Source: Pseudomonas hydrolytica (GTDB taxonomy: Bacteria > Pseudomonadota > Gammaproteobacteria > Pseudomonadales > Pseudomonadaceae). From it: a stretch of 64,000 bases of DNA. The position numbers were made by a program, and so were the translations under genes. Below, piece after piece: positions 1-9,992 of this stretch; within the stretch, counting starts at the first letter, position 1; the number at the start of each line of letters is the position of its first letter. Below the pieces are notes generated by a model. That model saw nothing but the letters and a program-made list of their open reading frames with translations, did no database searches and was not told where the DNA came from. The stretch is from NCBI RefSeq assembly GCF_021495345.1, contig NZ_CP099397.1:3720001-3784000 (forward strand). The letters are read 5' to 3'.

Positions 1-48
1 GTGTTCCTGGGCCATGCGGCGAATCCACTTGTCCGATTTGATGCTCAT
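1..48 (-). CDS. dcd: dCTP deaminase, N-terminal 16 codons only
   Basis: The reverse strand reads [16 protein letters not shown] from an ATG at 48 and then leaves the window. This is the N-terminus I know for Pseudomonas dCTP deaminase, which converts dCTP to dUTP for thymidylate synthesis. The neighbourhood (apbC and metG close by) is the known Pseudomonas order, which supports the call. Only 16 residues are visible, so no catalytic residue can be checked. The gene diverges from the cold-shock gene. Confidence 0.8.
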   Translation of the reverse strand, partial: MSIKSDKWIRRMAQEH

Positions 49-349
49 GGCGAGGTGTCCTGAGTGGGCGGTTACGAAAAAAAGTGAGCGCATCTTACCG
101 ATGCAGGCGCCACGCTTCAAAGAGTGCCGCCCGCCCCATCAGTCGTTATTTGCAAAAAAGCTGCATCGACCATTCGCACTCGGCGATAAAAACACGTATG
201 GTGTGCCCACTGTGCTGCATGTGTCACCGCGAATCGCTACTAGATGCCTAGATCTCGATCCAAACATCGTCCGACTCCTAGTACTCGTTGCACTCAGTCC
301 CGGCCTGGGCTTTTCCAGGGCTGTAATTACTTTTGTTAGGAGACATCAC
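49..349 (+). other. Intergenic region with the promoter and probable long leader of the cold-shock gene
   Basis: This 301-base gap separates divergent dcd and the cold-shock gene. It is richer in A and T than its surroundings (A-runs near 78 and 185). The reading frame of the cold-shock gene stays open upstream to position 14, but the translation there is not protein-like. Cold-shock genes commonly carry long structured 5' leaders, so an RNA thermosensor-type leader is plausible. That is inference; I could not place a transcription start or a cold box with confidence. Confidence 0.4.
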
Positions 350-559
350 ATGTCCAATCGTCAGACTGGCACCGTCAAGTGGTTCAACGATGAGAAAGGC
401 TACGGCTTCATCACCCCGCAATCCGGTGACGACCTCTTCGTACACTTCAAAGCCATCCAGAGCGACGGTTTCAAATCCCTGAAGGAAGGCCAGCAGGTTT
501 CCTTCGTGGCTACCCGTGGCCAGAAAGGCATGCAGGCTGAGGAAGTTCAGGTTATCTAA
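350..559 (+). CDS. Cold-shock domain protein (CspA/CapB family)
   Basis: A 69-residue protein that is essentially one cold-shock (OB-fold) domain. RNP1 is visible as KGYGFITP (about residues 16-23) and RNP2 as DLFVHFKAI (about 29-37). Such proteins bind single-stranded RNA and DNA and act as RNA chaperones in the cytoplasm. The start at 350 follows AGGAGA with normal spacing and gives the family length; the open frame upstream lacks homology. It is monocistronic, followed by a strong terminator. The N-terminus [14 protein letters not shown] matches the Pseudomonas CapB/CspA type. Confidence 0.95.
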   Translation: MSNRQTGTVKWFNDEKGYGFITPQSGDDLFVHFKAIQSDGFKSLKEGQQVSFVATRGQKGMQAEEVQVI

Positions 560-582
560 CCTGCACTACCCCGCTTGAAAAG

Positions 583-608
583 AGCCCCGCCTAGTGCGGG
601 GCTTTTTT
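583..608 (+). terminator. Rho-independent terminator after the cold-shock gene
   Basis: AGCCCCGC, a five-base loop (CTAGT), GCGGGGCT, then six or more T residues. A classic intrinsic terminator 24 bases after the stop codon. Confidence 0.95.
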
Positions 609-632
609 ATGGGGGTCTGGAAGATGCCTGCC

Positions 633-793
633 TCCCCTCTCCCATGCATTGGAGAGGGGACGGGGGAGAGGGTTCTGCAACCTGCCGCAGTCGCACATCG
701 CTCTCTCCCGCCCTTCGGGCACCCTCGGCTTGGGCATCCTGCGTCGCTCTACCTCCTGCATCCATGCAGTCGTCTCCCATAGATGGGAGAGGG
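633..793. repeat. CTCTCCC/GGGAGAG palindromic intergenic repeat
   Basis: Two pyrimidine/purine hairpins bracket this gap: CCTCTCC near 635 with GGAGAGG near 652, and TCTCCCAT near 773 with ATGGGAGA near 783. A GGGGGAGAGGG tract lies between them. The same motif family recurs between rnfC and rnfD. I see no gene here; the short open frames have no ribosome-binding site or protein character. Confidence 0.7.
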
Positions 794-821
794 TCATCAG
801 AAGGCCGCTGCGCGGCTGCTG

Positions 822-1910
822 TTAGTCCTCACTGATCTCGATGCTGGGCATGGCCGGCTTGCCCGCCTGGGCGATGCGCGCACCGACCTTGCGCGCCAGG
901 TCCTGATAGATCATGGCGATCTGGCTTTCCGGATCGGCAATGGTGGTCGGCTTGCCGTCATCGGCCTGCATGCGGATGGCCATCGACAGCGGCAGGGAGG
1001 CCAGCAGCTCGACGCCGTATTGCGCAGCCAGCTTCTCGCCTCCGCCCTCGCCGAACAGGTGCTCGGCATGGCCGCAGTTCGAGCAGATGTGCACCGCCAT
1101 GTTCTCCACCACACCCAGCACCGGGATGTGCACCTTGCGGAACATCTCCACGCCTTTCTTGGCATCGAGCAGGGCCAGGTCCTGCGGCGTGGTGACGATC
1201 ACGCTGCCGGCCACCGGCACCTTCTGCGCCAGGGTCAACTGGATGTCACCGGTACCCGGCGGCATATCCACCACCAGGTAATCGAGGTCGTTCCAGGCGG
1301 TTTGGGTGATCAGCTGCAGCAGCGCACCGCTGACCATCGGCCCGCGCCACACCATCGGCGTGTTGTCGTCGGTGAGAAAGGCCATGGACATCACCTGCAC
1401 GCCATGGGCCTCGAGCGGCACGAACCATTTCTGATCCTTCACCTGCGGCCGCGTACCCTCGGCGATGCCGAACATGATGCCCTGGCTGGGCCCGTAGATA
1501 TCGGCGTCGAGGATGCCCACGCGCGCGCCCTCGCGGGCCAGCGCCAGCGCCAGGTTGGCCGCGGTGGTGGACTTGCCCACACCGCCCTTGCCCGAAGCCA
1601 CGGCGATCACGTTCTTTACCCCGGCCAGTGCCGGCACCTGGGCCTGGCCCTGATGCGAGTCGATCACGCAGTCGACCTTTACCTGCGCACTGTCGACGCC
1701 ATCGAGGTTCTCCAGCGCCATTTGCAGCATCTGCGCCCAACCGTTCTTGAACAGGCCGGCGGCGTAGCCCAGCTCCAGACGTACGGTAACGCGCGCGCCC
1801 TGGATGTCGACCTCGCGCAGGCAACCGGCGCTGACCGGGTCCTGATCGAGATGGGGGTCGGTGAACTGACGCAGACAGGCTTCGACCGCTTCGCGGGTGA
1901 CGGCACTCAT
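822..1910 (-). CDS. apbC: Iron-sulfur cluster carrier P-loop ATPase (Mrp/ApbC)
   Basis: A 362-residue protein. The N-terminal MIP18-like (DUF59) domain covers about residues 1-85. A Mrp/NBP35 ATPase domain follows, with the deviant Walker A GKGGVGKST (about residue 110) and switch motif DADIYGPSQ. The CSNCG pair (about residue 282) is the CxxC that binds the transferred 4Fe-4S cluster. It loads Fe-S clusters onto apo-enzymes in the cytosol. It is divergent from metG, which is the usual Pseudomonas arrangement. Full length with all key motifs present. Confidence 0.95.
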   Translation of the reverse strand: MSAVTREAVEACLRQFTDPHLDQDPVSAGCLREVDIQGARVTVRLELGYAAGLFKNGWAQMLQMALENLDGVDSAQVKVDCVIDSHQGQAQVPALAGVKNVIAVASGKGGVGKSTTAANLALALAREGARVGILDADIYGPSQGIMFGIAEGTRPQVKDQKWFVPLEAHGVQVMSMAFLTDDNTPMVWRGPMVSGALLQLITQTAWNDLDYLVVDMPPGTGDIQLTLAQKVPVAGSVIVTTPQDLALLDAKKGVEMFRKVHIPVLGVVENMAVHICSNCGHAEHLFGEGGGEKLAAQYGVELLASLPLSMAIRMQADDGKPTTIADPESQIAMIYQDLARKVGARIAQAGKPAMPSIEISED

Positions 1911-2070
1911 GCAAGAACTCCAGAAGACAGGCAGAAAATCAGGCGGGCATCATAGCAGCAGCCTCCCCAAGCAGCGCAGCATGCGCTTTTGCCTGCCGCA
2001 GGTAGCTTGAAGCTTGTCGCTTCCCTTATAGTTGCCGACTTCCCTCGTTTTACCAGTGCAGCCGATCACC

Positions 2071-4107
2071 ATGACCGAAGCCCGCAAGATTCTCGTTACC
2101 AGCGCCCTCCCCTACGCCAACGGCTCCATCCACCTCGGCCATATGCTCGAGTACGTGCAGACCGACATGTGGGTGCGCTACCAGAAGCTGCGCGGCAATC
2201 AGGCGATCTACGTCTGCGCCGACGATGCCCACGGCTCGGCGATCATGCTGCGCGCCGAGAAGGAAGGCATCACCCCCGAGCAGCTCATCGCCAACGTGCA
2301 GGCCGAGCACACCGCCGACTTCGCCGACTTCCTGGTGGACTTCGACAACTACCACTCCACCCACTCGCAGGAAAACCGCGAGCTGTCGGCATCCATCTAC
2401 CTGGCGCTGCGCGACAAGGGCCATATCGCCACCCGCGCGGTGACCCAGTACTTCGACCCCGAAAAGGGCATGTTCCTCGCCGACCGCTTCATCAAGGGCA
2501 CCTGCCCGAAGTGCGGCGCCGAGGATCAGTACGGCGACAACTGCGAGAAGTGCGGCGCGACCTATACACCGACCGAGCTGAAGAATCCGCGCTCGGCCAT
2601 CTCCGGCGCGGTGCCGGTACTCAAGGAGTCGCAGCACTTCTTCTTCAAGCTGCCGGACTTCGAGGCCATGCTCAAGCAGTGGACCCGCTCAGGCGCGCTG
2701 CAGGAGGCGGTGGCCAACAAGATCGCCGAATGGCTCGACGGCGGCCTGCAGGAGTGGGACATCAGCCGTGATGCGCCCTACTTCGGCTTCGAGATTCCCG
2801 GCGAGCCGGGCAAGTACTTCTACGTCTGGCTGGACGCGCCGATCGGCTATATGGCCAGCTTCAAGAACCTCTGCAGCAAACGCCCGGAGCTGGACTTCGA
2901 TGCGTTCTGGGGCAAGGATTCCACCGCCGAGCTGTACCACTTCATCGGCAAGGACATCGTCAACTTCCACGCCCTGTTCTGGCCGGCCATGCTCGAAGGC
3001 GCCGGCTACCGCAAGCCCACTGCGGTCAACGTGCACGGCTATCTGACGGTGAACGGGCAAAAGATGTCCAAGTCGCGCGGCACCTTCATCAAGGCGCGCA
3101 CCTATCTGGATCACCTGAACCCGGAGTACCTGCGCTACTACTACGCCTCCAAGCTGGGCCGCGGCGTCGACGATCTGGACCTGAACCTCGAGGACTTCGT
3201 GCAGAAGGTTAACTCGGATCTGGTCGGCAAGGTGGTCAACATCGCCAGCCGCTGCGCCGGCTTCATCCACAAGGGCAACAATGGCCTGCTGGTCGCCGCC
3301 AACCCGGAGCCGGAGCTGTGGGACGCCTTCCAGGCCGCTGCGCCGAGCATCGCCGAGGCCTACGAAGCACGTGATTTCTCCCGCGCCATGCGCGAGATCA
3401 TGGCCCTGGCCGACCGCGCCAACGCCTGGATCGCCGACAAGGCGCCCTGGGCCCTGAACAAGGTCGAAGGCAAGCAGGCCGAGGTGCAGGAAATCTGCGC
3501 GCTGGGCATCAATCTGTTCCGCCAGCTGGTGATCATGTTGAAACCCGTGCTGCCGAAGCTGGCCGCCGATGCCGAAGCCTTCCTCAATGTGAATCCGCAA
3601 ACCTGGGCCGACCTCACGCTGCCGCTGGCCAACCACCAGCTCAACCCGTTCAACCCGCTGCTGACCCGCATCGAGCCGGCGAAGATCGAAGCCATGGTCG
3701 AAGCCTCCAAGGAAGATCTGGCCGCCGAAGCGTCCAAGCCACAGGGCAATGGCGAACTGGCCAAGGACCCGCTGGCCGCCGAGATCAACTTCGATGCCTT
3801 CGCCGCCGTCGACCTGCGTATCGCCCTGATCGAGAAGTGCGAGTTCGTCGAAGGCGCCGACAAGCTGCTGCGCCTGTCGCTGGATATCGGTGACGAGAAG
3901 CGCAACGTGTTCTCCGGCATCAAGTCCGCCTACCCGGACCCGAGCAAGCTGGAAGGCCGCCTGACCCTGTACGTCGCCAACCTGGCGCCGCGCAAGATGA
4001 AGTTCGGTATCAGCGAAGGCATGGTCCTGGCGGCCGGCCCCGGTGGCGAGGAAATCTACCTGCTCAGCCCGGACAGCGGCGCCAAGCCGGGTCAGCGCGT
4101 CAAGTAA
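2071..4107 (+). CDS. metG: Methionyl-tRNA synthetase
   Basis: A 678-residue class I synthetase that charges tRNA-Met. HIGH-type motif HLGH is near residue 24, KMSKS near 336, and the zinc knuckle [18 protein letters not shown] near 146-163. The C-terminal tRNA-binding (Trbp111-like) dimerisation domain begins near residue 575 ([12 protein letters not shown]). The start [18 protein letters not shown] matches Pseudomonas MetG; an in-frame upstream ATG at 2032 would add 13 non-conserved residues and is rejected. It is a single gene with its own terminator. Confidence 0.97.
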   Translation: MTEARKILVTSALPYANGSIHLGHMLEYVQTDMWVRYQKLRGNQAIYVCADDAHGSAIMLRAEKEGITPEQLIANVQAEHTADFADFLVDFDNYHSTHSQENRELSASIYLALRDKGHIATRAVTQYFDPEKGMFLADRFIKGTCPKCGAEDQYGDNCEKCGATYTPTELKNPRSAISGAVPVLKESQHFFFKLPDFEAMLKQWTRSGALQEAVANKIAEWLDGGLQEWDISRDAPYFGFEIPGEPGKYFYVWLDAPIGYMASFKNLCSKRPELDFDAFWGKDSTAELYHFIGKDIVNFHALFWPAMLEGAGYRKPTAVNVHGYLTVNGQKMSKSRGTFIKARTYLDHLNPEYLRYYYASKLGRGVDDLDLNLEDFVQKVNSDLVGKVVNIASRCAGFIHKGNNGLLVAANPEPELWDAFQAAAPSIAEAYEARDFSRAMREIMALADRANAWIADKAPWALNKVEGKQAEVQEICALGINLFRQLVIMLKPVLPKLAADAEAFLNVNPQTWADLTLPLANHQLNPFNPLLTRIEPAKIEAMVEASKEDLAAEASKPQGNGELAKDPLAAEINFDAFAAVDLRIALIEKCEFVEGADKLLRLSLDIGDEKRNVFSGIKSAYPDPSKLEGRLTLYVANLAPRKMKFGISEGMVLAAGPGGEEIYLLSPDSGAKPGQRVK

Positions 4108-4138
4108 GCGCCAGCTAGGCTTACTTATAGGCATCGAA

Positions 4139-4164
4139 CAAGCCGGCCAATGCCGGCTTGTTTG
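4139..4164 (+). terminator. Terminator after metG
   Basis: Perfect 9-bp stem CAAGCCGGC / GCCGGCTTG with loop CAAT, followed by TTTG. The T-run is short, so efficiency is uncertain, but it lies between metG and the rnf operon. Confidence 0.75.
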
Positions 4165-4230
4165 CATCTACGCGCTTCCCGATAATAGGCGCCCTTTTCC
4201 TACGGCCTTTGCGCACTCGACGGCAACCCG

Positions 4231-4815
4231 ATGACCGAACTCGTCCTGATCATGGTCAGCGCCATCCTGGTCAACAACTTTGTGCTGGTGCAGTTTCTCG
4301 GCCTGTGCCCGTTCATGGGCGTGTCGAAGAAGATCGAAACCGCCATCGGCCTGTCGCTGGCCACCACCTTCGTGCTGACCCTGGCCGCCATGTGCAGCTA
4401 CCTGGTGCAGCAGTACGTGCTCAAGCCGCTGGACCTGGAATTCCTGCGCACCATCAGCTTCATCCTGGTGATCGCGGTGACCGTGCAGTTCACCGAGATG
4501 GTGGTGAACAAGACCAGCCCGCTGCTGTATCGCGTGCTGGGCATCTTCCTGCCGCTGATCACCACCAACTGCATCGTCCTGGGCGTGGCCCTGCTCAACG
4601 CCAACAAGGCCGAGTTCACCTTCATCACCGCCACCGTCAACGGCTTCGCCGCCGGCCTGGGCTTCTCCCTGGTGCTGGTGCTGTTCGCCGCCATGCGTGA
4701 GCGCATCGCCATCGCCGACGTACCGAAGTCCTTCCAGGGCGCGGCCATCGGCATGATCACCGCCGGCCTGATGTCGCTGGCCTTCATGGGCTTTGCCGGG
4801 TTGATCAAGCTATGA
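4231..4815 (+). CDS. rnfA: Rnf complex subunit A (membrane)
   Basis: A 194-residue integral membrane protein with about six hydrophobic segments. The N-terminal [19 protein letters not shown] and the internal [13 protein letters not shown] are the duplicated signature shared by RnfA, RnfE and NqrD/NqrE. Each half carries a conserved Cys ([13 protein letters not shown]) that in this family binds a membrane 2Fe-2S cluster. First gene of rnfABCDGE; its last codons overlap rnfB by ATGA. The complex couples electron transfer between NADH and ferredoxin to an ion gradient. Confidence 0.97.
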   Translation: MTELVLIMVSAILVNNFVLVQFLGLCPFMGVSKKIETAIGLSLATTFVLTLAAMCSYLVQQYVLKPLDLEFLRTISFILVIAVTVQFTEMVVNKTSPLLYRVLGIFLPLITTNCIVLGVALLNANKAEFTFITATVNGFAAGLGFSLVLVLFAAMRERIAIADVPKSFQGAAIGMITAGLMSLAFMGFAGLIKL

Positions 4816-5387
4816 GCCTGGTTCTCGTCGCCGTACTCGCCCTGCTCGGCCTGTGCCTGATCGCCGGCGCCATCCTAGGTTTCGCCGCGGTGCGCTTCAA
4901 GGTCGAGGGCGACCCCATCGCCGAGCAGATCAACGCCCTGCTGCCGCAGACCCAGTGCGGCCAGTGCGGCTACCCCGGCTGCAAGCCCTACGCCGAGGCG
5001 ATCGCCGGTGGCGACAAGATCAACAAGTGCCCGCCCGGCGGCGAGGCGACCATCCAGGCGCTGGCCGACCTGCTGGACGTCGAACCCGAGCCGCTAGATG
5101 CGGTGGAAGGCGAGAAGCCGCAGATGGTCGCGTTCATCCGCGAAGCAGAATGCATTGGCTGCACCAAGTGCATCCAGGCCTGTCCGGTGGACGCCATCGT
5201 CGGCGCTGCGCGGCAGATGCACACGGTGATCGTCAGCGAATGCACCGGCTGCGACCTCTGCGTCGAACCCTGCCCGGTGGACTGCATCGACATGATCGAA
5301 GTCGGTAGCACCGTGCAAAGCTGGAAATGGGACAAACCGCTGGCGCCCGGCCAGTTGATCGCCAGCGACCGGGAGCAGGCGGCATGA
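4812..5387 (+). CDS. rnfB: Rnf complex subunit B (Fe-S)
   Basis: A 191-residue protein with an N-terminal membrane anchor (about residues 3-24). An Fe-S domain [17 protein letters not shown] follows (about 46-62). Two ferredoxin-type 4Fe-4S motifs are [13 protein letters not shown] (about 114) and [14 protein letters not shown] (about 144). RnfB is the docking point for ferredoxin. Start and stop overlap the neighbouring genes by four bases each, which indicates translational coupling. Length is normal for gamma-proteobacteria. Confidence 0.97.
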   Translation: MSLVLVAVLALLGLCLIAGAILGFAAVRFKVEGDPIAEQINALLPQTQCGQCGYPGCKPYAEAIAGGDKINKCPPGGEATIQALADLLDVEPEPLDAVEGEKPQMVAFIREAECIGCTKCIQACPVDAIVGAARQMHTVIVSECTGCDLCVEPCPVDCIDMIEVGSTVQSWKWDKPLAPGQLIASDREQAA

Positions 5388-8023
5388 GCGCGCAGGAAAA
5401 GATCTGGGATATCCCGGGTGGCATCCACCCTGCCGAGCGCAAGGAGCTGTCCAACCGCACGCCGATCCAGCAGGCGCCGCTGCCCAAGCGCCTGGTGTTG
5501 CCGCTCGGCCAGCATATCGGTGCAGTCGCCGAGCCCTGCGTGGTGGTCGGCCAACGGGTGCGCAAGGGCGAGAAGATTGCCGAAGCCAACGGCTTCGTCA
5601 GCGCGCCGCTGCATGCCCCGACCTCCGGTACCGTCAGCTTTATCGGCCCGCAGCCCTACCCGCATGTCTCCGGCATGCTGGCGCCGGCCATCGTCATCGA
5701 CAGCGACGGCCTGGACGAGTGGATCGAACTGAAGCCGCATGCCGACTACCGGCATATGGCATCCGCCGAGCTGCTGGCGCTGATCCGCGAGGCGGGTATC
5801 AGCGGCCTGGGCGGCGCCGGCTTCCCCACCGCGGTGAAGCTCACCGCCCGGCCGACGCAGAAGATCCACACCCTGATCATCAACGGCACCGAGTGCGAGC
5901 CCTATATCACCGCCGACGACCTGCTGATGCGCGAGCGCGCCGGCGAGCTGGTTTCCGGCATCGATATCCTGGTGCAGCTGATCCAGCCCGATCAGGTGCT
6001 GATCGGCATCGAGGACAACAAGCCCGAGGCCATCGCCGCGGTGCGCAGCGCCTGCAGCGAGCGCAGCTACCAGGTGCGGGTCTTCCCCACCAAGTACCCC
6101 TCCGGCGGCGAGAAGCAGCTGATCCAGATTCTCACCGGTGTCGAGGTGCCCTCGGGCGGGCTGCCGGCCGATATCGGCATCCTCTGCCAGAACGTCGGCA
6201 CCTGCACGGCCATTCACGACGCGGTGGTGCTGGGCAAACCGCTGATTTCGCGTATCACCACCCTGACCGGCGAGGCGCTGGCACGCCCGGGCAATGTCGA
6301 GGCGCTGCTCGGCACGCCGGTGGGCGAGCTGCTGGAATTCGCCGGGCTGGATACCGGCAAACTCAATCGCCTGATCATGGGCGGACCGATGATGGGCTTT
6401 ACCCTGCCCAGCCTCGAGGTGCCGCTGATCAAGACCAGCAACTGCCTGCTGGCCAGCACCGCCGCCGAGTTACCACCGCCACCACCGGCCATGCCCTGCA
6501 TCCGCTGCGGCGAATGCGCCGAGGCCTGCCCGGCCAGCCTGCTGCCGCAGCAACTGCACTTCTTCGCCCTGGGCCAGGAACACGAACAGCTCAAGGCGCA
6601 CAACCTGTTCGACTGCATCGAGTGTGGTGCCTGCGCCTACGTCTGCCCATCGAGCATTCCGCTGGTGCAGTACTACCGTGCGGCCAAGGCGGAAATCCGC
6701 GAGCTGGAACAGAAGCAGCTCAAGGCCGAGCACTCCAAGCAGCGCTTCGAACAGCGCCAAGAACGCCTGCGCCGCGCCGAGGAACAGAAGGAAGCCGAGC
6801 GCAAGGCGCGCGCGGAAAAAGCCGCCCGCGCCAAGGCGGCGCAGGCCGAGGCACCTGCGGTAACGGCAGCCGCGCCGGCCGATGACGCGCTGAAGAAACT
6901 CAAGATCGAAGCCAGCATGGCCCAGGTCGCGCTGAAGAAGGCGGAAAAACAGCTGGCCGCCCACGACACGCCGGAGCTGCAGACCCAGGTCGCCGAGCTT
7001 CGTGCCGCTGCAGAGGCCGCGCAAAAGGCCTTGGCCGACGCACAGGCAGCTGCCCCTGCCCCGGCGCCCAAACCGGCCGGCGACGAAGCGCTGAAGAAGG
7101 CCAAGATCGACGCGGCCATGCTCAAGGCCCAGCTGCGCAAGCTGGAAAAGCTCGAAAACCCGGACGACGACCAGCAGGCCGAACTCGCTCGCCTGCGCCA
7201 GCAGCTGGAAGCCGCCGAGAAGGCCCTGGCCGATCTGGAAAAGCAGGCGCCTGCCCCCGCTGCCAAACCGGCCGGCGACGAGGCGCTGAAGAAAGCCAAG
7301 ATCGACGCCGCCATGCTCAAGGCCCAGCTGCGCAAGCTGGAAAAGATCGAGACCCCGGACGACGACCAGCAGGCCGAACTCGCTCGCCTGCGCCAGCAGC
7401 TGGAAGCCGCCGAGAAGGTTCTGGCCGATCTGGAAAGCCAGGCGCCCGACCCCGCCGCCAAACCGGCCGGCGACGAAGCGTTGAAGAAGGCCAAGATCGA
7501 AGCCGCCATGCTCAAGGCCCAGCTGCGCAAGCTGGAGAAGATCGAAAACCCGGACGACGACCAGCAGACCGAACTCGCCCGTCTGCGTCAGCAACTGGAA
7601 GCAGCCGAGAAAGCCCTGGCCGATCTGGAAGGCCGGACACCCGCCCCTGCCGCCAAACCCGCCGGTGACGACGCCTTGAAAAAGGCCAAGGTCGAACTGG
7701 CGATGAAACGCGCCGAGCTGAAGAAGGCCGAGAATGCCGGCGCCGACGAAGCCGACCTGCAGCCTCTGCGCGATGCCCTGGCCGCCGCCGAACAGGCTCT
7801 GCATGTAGCCGAGGCGGCCTCGGGCAAGCCGGCGCCGGAGCTGGTACGCACCGAACGCCCCGGCGTGGACGAAAAATTCAAGGCGCTAAAGACCGAGGTG
7901 GCCTTCGCCCGCGCCGACCTGCGCAAGCTGGAGCGTGAAGAGAGCGCCTCTGGCGAGGCGCTGGAACAGGCGCGTACACGCCTGGCCGAAGCCGAACGCA
8001 AGCTGGCCGAATACCAGCCGTAG
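5384..8023 (+). CDS. rnfC: Rnf complex subunit C (NADH/FMN-binding) with an expanded repetitive C-terminus
   Basis: An 879-residue protein. The N-terminal RnfC domain and the NADH/FMN-binding region ([11 protein letters not shown], about residue 146) are followed by two 4Fe-4S motifs, [12 protein letters not shown] (about 372) and [12 protein letters not shown] (about 411). From about residue 445 to the end the protein is a long charged, Ala/Lys/Glu-rich, coiled-coil-like tail. This tail contains three near-identical 65-residue repeats plus degenerate copies. The ATGA overlap with rnfB fixes the start. Core RnfC is near 450 residues, so almost half of this protein is tail; its role is unknown. 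Confidence 0.95.
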   Translation: MSAQEKIWDIPGGIHPAERKELSNRTPIQQAPLPKRLVLPLGQHIGAVAEPCVVVGQRVRKGEKIAEANGFVSAPLHAPTSGTVSFIGPQPYPHVSGMLAPAIVIDSDGLDEWIELKPHADYRHMASAELLALIREAGISGLGGAGFPTAVKLTARPTQKIHTLIINGTECEPYITADDLLMRERAGELVSGIDILVQLIQPDQVLIGIEDNKPEAIAAVRSACSERSYQVRVFPTKYPSGGEKQLIQILTGVEVPSGGLPADIGILCQNVGTCTAIHDAVVLGKPLISRITTLTGEALARPGNVEALLGTPVGELLEFAGLDTGKLNRLIMGGPMMGFTLPSLEVPLIKTSNCLLASTAAELPPPPPAMPCIRCGECAEACPASLLPQQLHFFALGQEHEQLKAHNLFDCIECGACAYVCPSSIPLVQYYRAAKAEIRELEQKQLKAEHSKQRFEQRQERLRRAEEQKEAERKARAEKAARAKAAQAEAPAVTAAAPADDALKKLKIEASMAQVALKKAEKQLAAHDTPELQTQVAELRAAAEAAQKALADAQAAAPAPAPKPAGDEALKKAKIDAAMLKAQLRKLEKLENPDDDQQAELARLRQQLEAAEKALADLEKQAPAPAAKPAGDEALKKAKIDAAMLKAQLRKLEKIETPDDDQQAELARLRQQLEAAEKVLADLESQAPDPAAKPAGDEALKKAKIEAAMLKAQLRKLEKIENPDDDQQTELARLRQQLEAAEKALADLEGRTPAPAAKPAGDDALKKAKVELAMKRAELKKAENAGADEADLQPLRDALAAAEQALHVAEAASGKPAPELVRTERPGVDEKFKALKTEVAFARADLRKLEREESASGEALEQARTRLAEAERKLAEYQP
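7082..7666 (+). repeat. Three tandem 195-bp in-frame repeats in rnfC
   Basis: Units begin at 7082, 7277 and 7472. Each starts near DEALKKAKI and ends near KPAG, and all are exactly 195 bp (65 codons) and nearly identical at DNA level. A degenerate copy precedes them at 6881 and another follows at 7667. Each unit encodes a basic helix ([20 protein letters not shown]), an acidic hinge (NPDDDQQ), a second helix and a Pro/Ala linker. The DNA identity implies recent expansion or homogenisation. Confidence 0.95.
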
Positions 8024-8067
8024 CGATCGCCCCGGATTACCTCCAGGGCAGGCAGCACAACGATTAA

Positions 8068-8276
8068 AGCCCCTCTCCCACTTGTGGGAGAGGGGTTGGG
8101 GAGAGGGCCAGTACGCCGCACCCTCTCCCCGGCCCTCTCCCGTAAACGGGAGAGGGGGAACGAAAACGCCGGCACGCCGGTACAGCGCCCCGGATTGCAT
8201 CCGGGCTACAAAAGATATCCGCCGCGTCGGAGCACCCGGGCGGCACAGACAACCGTAGCCCGGATGCAATCCGGGG
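8068..8276. repeat. Repeat cluster between rnfC and rnfD
   Basis: The 299-base gap 8024-8322 holds two repeat families. The first is pyrimidine/purine hairpins (CCCCTCTCCC near 8070 with GGGAGAGGGG; CCCTCTCCCGT near 8140 with its complement), the family also seen at 633-793. The second is a facing pair of REP palindromes, CCCCGGATTGCATCCGGGC near 8188 and GCCCGGATGCAATCCGGGG near 8258. No gene is visible. The other rnf junctions overlap, so this looks like an insertion into the operon. Confidence 0.85.
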
Positions 8277-8322
8277 AATGAACACCACTGCGCTCAATAC
8301 GAACGCAGTAACAGGAGCGCCG

Positions 8323-9354
8323 ATGGCCCTGCCCCGCATCACATCGCCCCACGCCAAGGGCAGCAACCGTACCCAGCAGGTCATGCTGCAGGTGCTGCTG
8401 GCCACCGTGCCGGGCATCCTCGCGCTGACCTGGCTGTTCGGCGCCGGCACCCTGTTCAACCTGCTCTGGGCCAGCCTCTGCGCGCTGGGCTTCGAGGCCG
8501 CGCTGCTGGCCGCACGCAAGCGCCCGGTGGCCTTCTTCCTCAAGGACTACAGCGCCCTGGTCACCGCCGTGCTGTTGGCCCTGGCCCTGCCGCCCTACTC
8601 GCCCTGGTGGCTGACCCTGATCGCCTGCGGCTTCGCCATCGGCTTCGGCAAGCAGCTCTATGGTGGCCTCGGGCAGAACCCCTTCAACCCGGCCATGCTC
8701 GGCTATGTGGTGGTGCTGATCTCCTTCCCGGTGGAGATGACCAGTTGGCCCGCGCCGCACGGCGTCGCTGCGCTGGACGGCATCAAGCACATACTCGGTA
8801 TCGCCAGCCTGCCCGATGGCTGGGCCCAGGCCACCGCGCTGGACGCGCTGAAAGTGAACAAGAGCCTGACCATCGACGAGCTGCGCGCCGCCAATCCGGC
8901 CTTCGGCCATTTCGGCGGTGCCGGCAGCGAGGCGGTCAACCTGGCGTTCCTCGCCGGCGGCCTGTACCTGCTGCACAAACGCCTGATCACCTGGCACGCG
9001 CCGGTGGGCATGCTCGCTGCGCTGTTCGTCATGAGCCTGCTGTTCTGGAATGGTAGCGGCTCGGACTCCAACGGCTCGCCGCTGTTCCACCTGCTTACCG
9101 GCGCCACCATGCTCGGCGCCTTCTTCATCGTCACCGACCCGGTTTCCGGCGCGACCAGCAATCGCGGGCGTCTGGTGTTCGGCATCGGCGTCGGCGTACT
9201 GGTCTACGTGATCCGCGCCTGGGGCGGCTACCCGGACGCGGTGGCCTTCGCCGTGCTGCTGATGAACCTCGCGGCGCCGACCATCGATTACTACACCCGG
9301 CCGCGCAGCTACGGCCATCGCAAGCCCAACAGCGGCTTCAAGCTGGGAGAATGA
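8323..9354 (+). CDS. rnfD: Rnf complex subunit D (membrane, covalent FMN)
   Basis: A 343-residue polytopic membrane protein of the NqrB/RnfD family. The motif [10 protein letters not shown] (about residue 259) contains the threonine that in this family carries FMN through a phosphoester bond; [12 protein letters not shown] follows. The start [17 protein letters not shown] matches Pseudomonas RnfD and has AGGAG upstream; an in-frame ATG at 8278 lies in repeat sequence and is rejected. It ends in an ATGA overlap with rnfG. Confidence 0.95.
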   Translation: MALPRITSPHAKGSNRTQQVMLQVLLATVPGILALTWLFGAGTLFNLLWASLCALGFEAALLAARKRPVAFFLKDYSALVTAVLLALALPPYSPWWLTLIACGFAIGFGKQLYGGLGQNPFNPAMLGYVVVLISFPVEMTSWPAPHGVAALDGIKHILGIASLPDGWAQATALDALKVNKSLTIDELRAANPAFGHFGGAGSEAVNLAFLAGGLYLLHKRLITWHAPVGMLAALFVMSLLFWNGSGSDSNGSPLFHLLTGATMLGAFFIVTDPVSGATSNRGRLVFGIGVGVLVYVIRAWGGYPDAVAFAVLLMNLAAPTIDYYTRPRSYGHRKPNSGFKLGE

Positions 9355-9992
9355 GCATGCTGCCGGAAATCAGCCGCTCGATGCTGAAGAACGCCCTGGT
9401 GCTCGGCCTGTTCGCCATTGGCACCGTCGGCAGCGTGGCCCTGCTGCAACAGGGCACCGCCACGCGTATCGCCGCCGCCGAGCGCGAAGCGCAGGTGCGC
9501 GCCCTGGCCGAAATCCTGCCGGCAGGCAGCTACGACAACCACCTGCTGGACAACCGCATCGAACTCAATGCCCCCGAGCTGGGCCACCGCAGCCCGCAGT
9601 CGGCCTACCTGGCATTGAAGGGCGAGCAGCCCAGCGCGCTGATTCTGCCGGTGACCGCACCGGACGGTTACAGCGGCGCCATCCACCTGCTGGTGGGCAT
9701 CTTCGCCGACGGCCGTCTGGCCGGCGTGCGTGTGCTTGGCCACCGGGAAACCCCGGGCCTGGGCGACAAGATCGAACTGGCCAAGAGCGACTGGGTGCGC
9801 AGCTTCGAGGGCAAGTCCCTGAACAACCCTGGCGAAGACGGCTGGGCGGTGAAGAAGGATCGCGGCGAGTTCGACCAGTTCGCCGGCGCCACCATCACCC
9901 CGCGCGCCGTGGTCAAGGCCGTGCACGGCGCCCTGCGCTACTTCGACAAGCACCGCGCCCAGTTGCTGGGCCTGGCGGAGGACGAGCAATGA
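9351..9992 (+). CDS. rnfG: Rnf complex subunit G (periplasmic FMN protein)
   Basis: A 213-residue protein with one N-terminal membrane helix (about residues 10-30) and a periplasmic FMN-binding domain. The flavinylation motif appears as [12 protein letters not shown] (about residue 179), with the acceptor Thr in [16 protein letters not shown] is typical of RnfG/NqrC. The start overlaps the rnfD stop; a second ATG six bases on is equally possible. The C-terminus overlaps rnfE by ATGA. Confidence 0.95.
   Translation: MSMLPEISRSMLKNALVLGLFAIGTVGSVALLQQGTATRIAAAEREAQVRALAEILPAGSYDNHLLDNRIELNAPELGHRSPQSAYLALKGEQPSALILPVTAPDGYSGAIHLLVGIFADGRLAGVRVLGHRETPGLGDKIELAKSDWVRSFEGKSLNNPGEDGWAVKKDRGEFDQFAGATITPRAVVKAVHGALRYFDKHRAQLLGLAEDEQ

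Noticed and set aside
783..1955. 390-residue open frame on the plus strand opposite apbC
   Set aside because: Translation is Arg/His/Gln-rich without motifs; it is a shadow of the apbC gene.
2689..4167. Long open frame on the minus strand opposite metG (and similar long antisense frames opposite mmsA, the orphan binding protein, the Cache-GGDEF gene and rnfC)
   Set aside because: High GC and third-position bias leave antisense frames open. The translations are low-complexity (Gly, His, Arg, Val, Gln) with no domains, and the plus-strand genes are well conserved.
7082..7666. Repeats in rnfC considered as assembly duplication or CRISPR
   Set aside because: They are in frame, encode a plausible helical tail and grade into degenerate flanking copies, which fits natural protein repeat expansion.
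8278..8322. Upstream ATG (8278) as the rnfD start
   Set aside because: The added 15 residues fall at the edge of repeat sequence, lack a ribosome-binding site and are absent from known RnfD starts.
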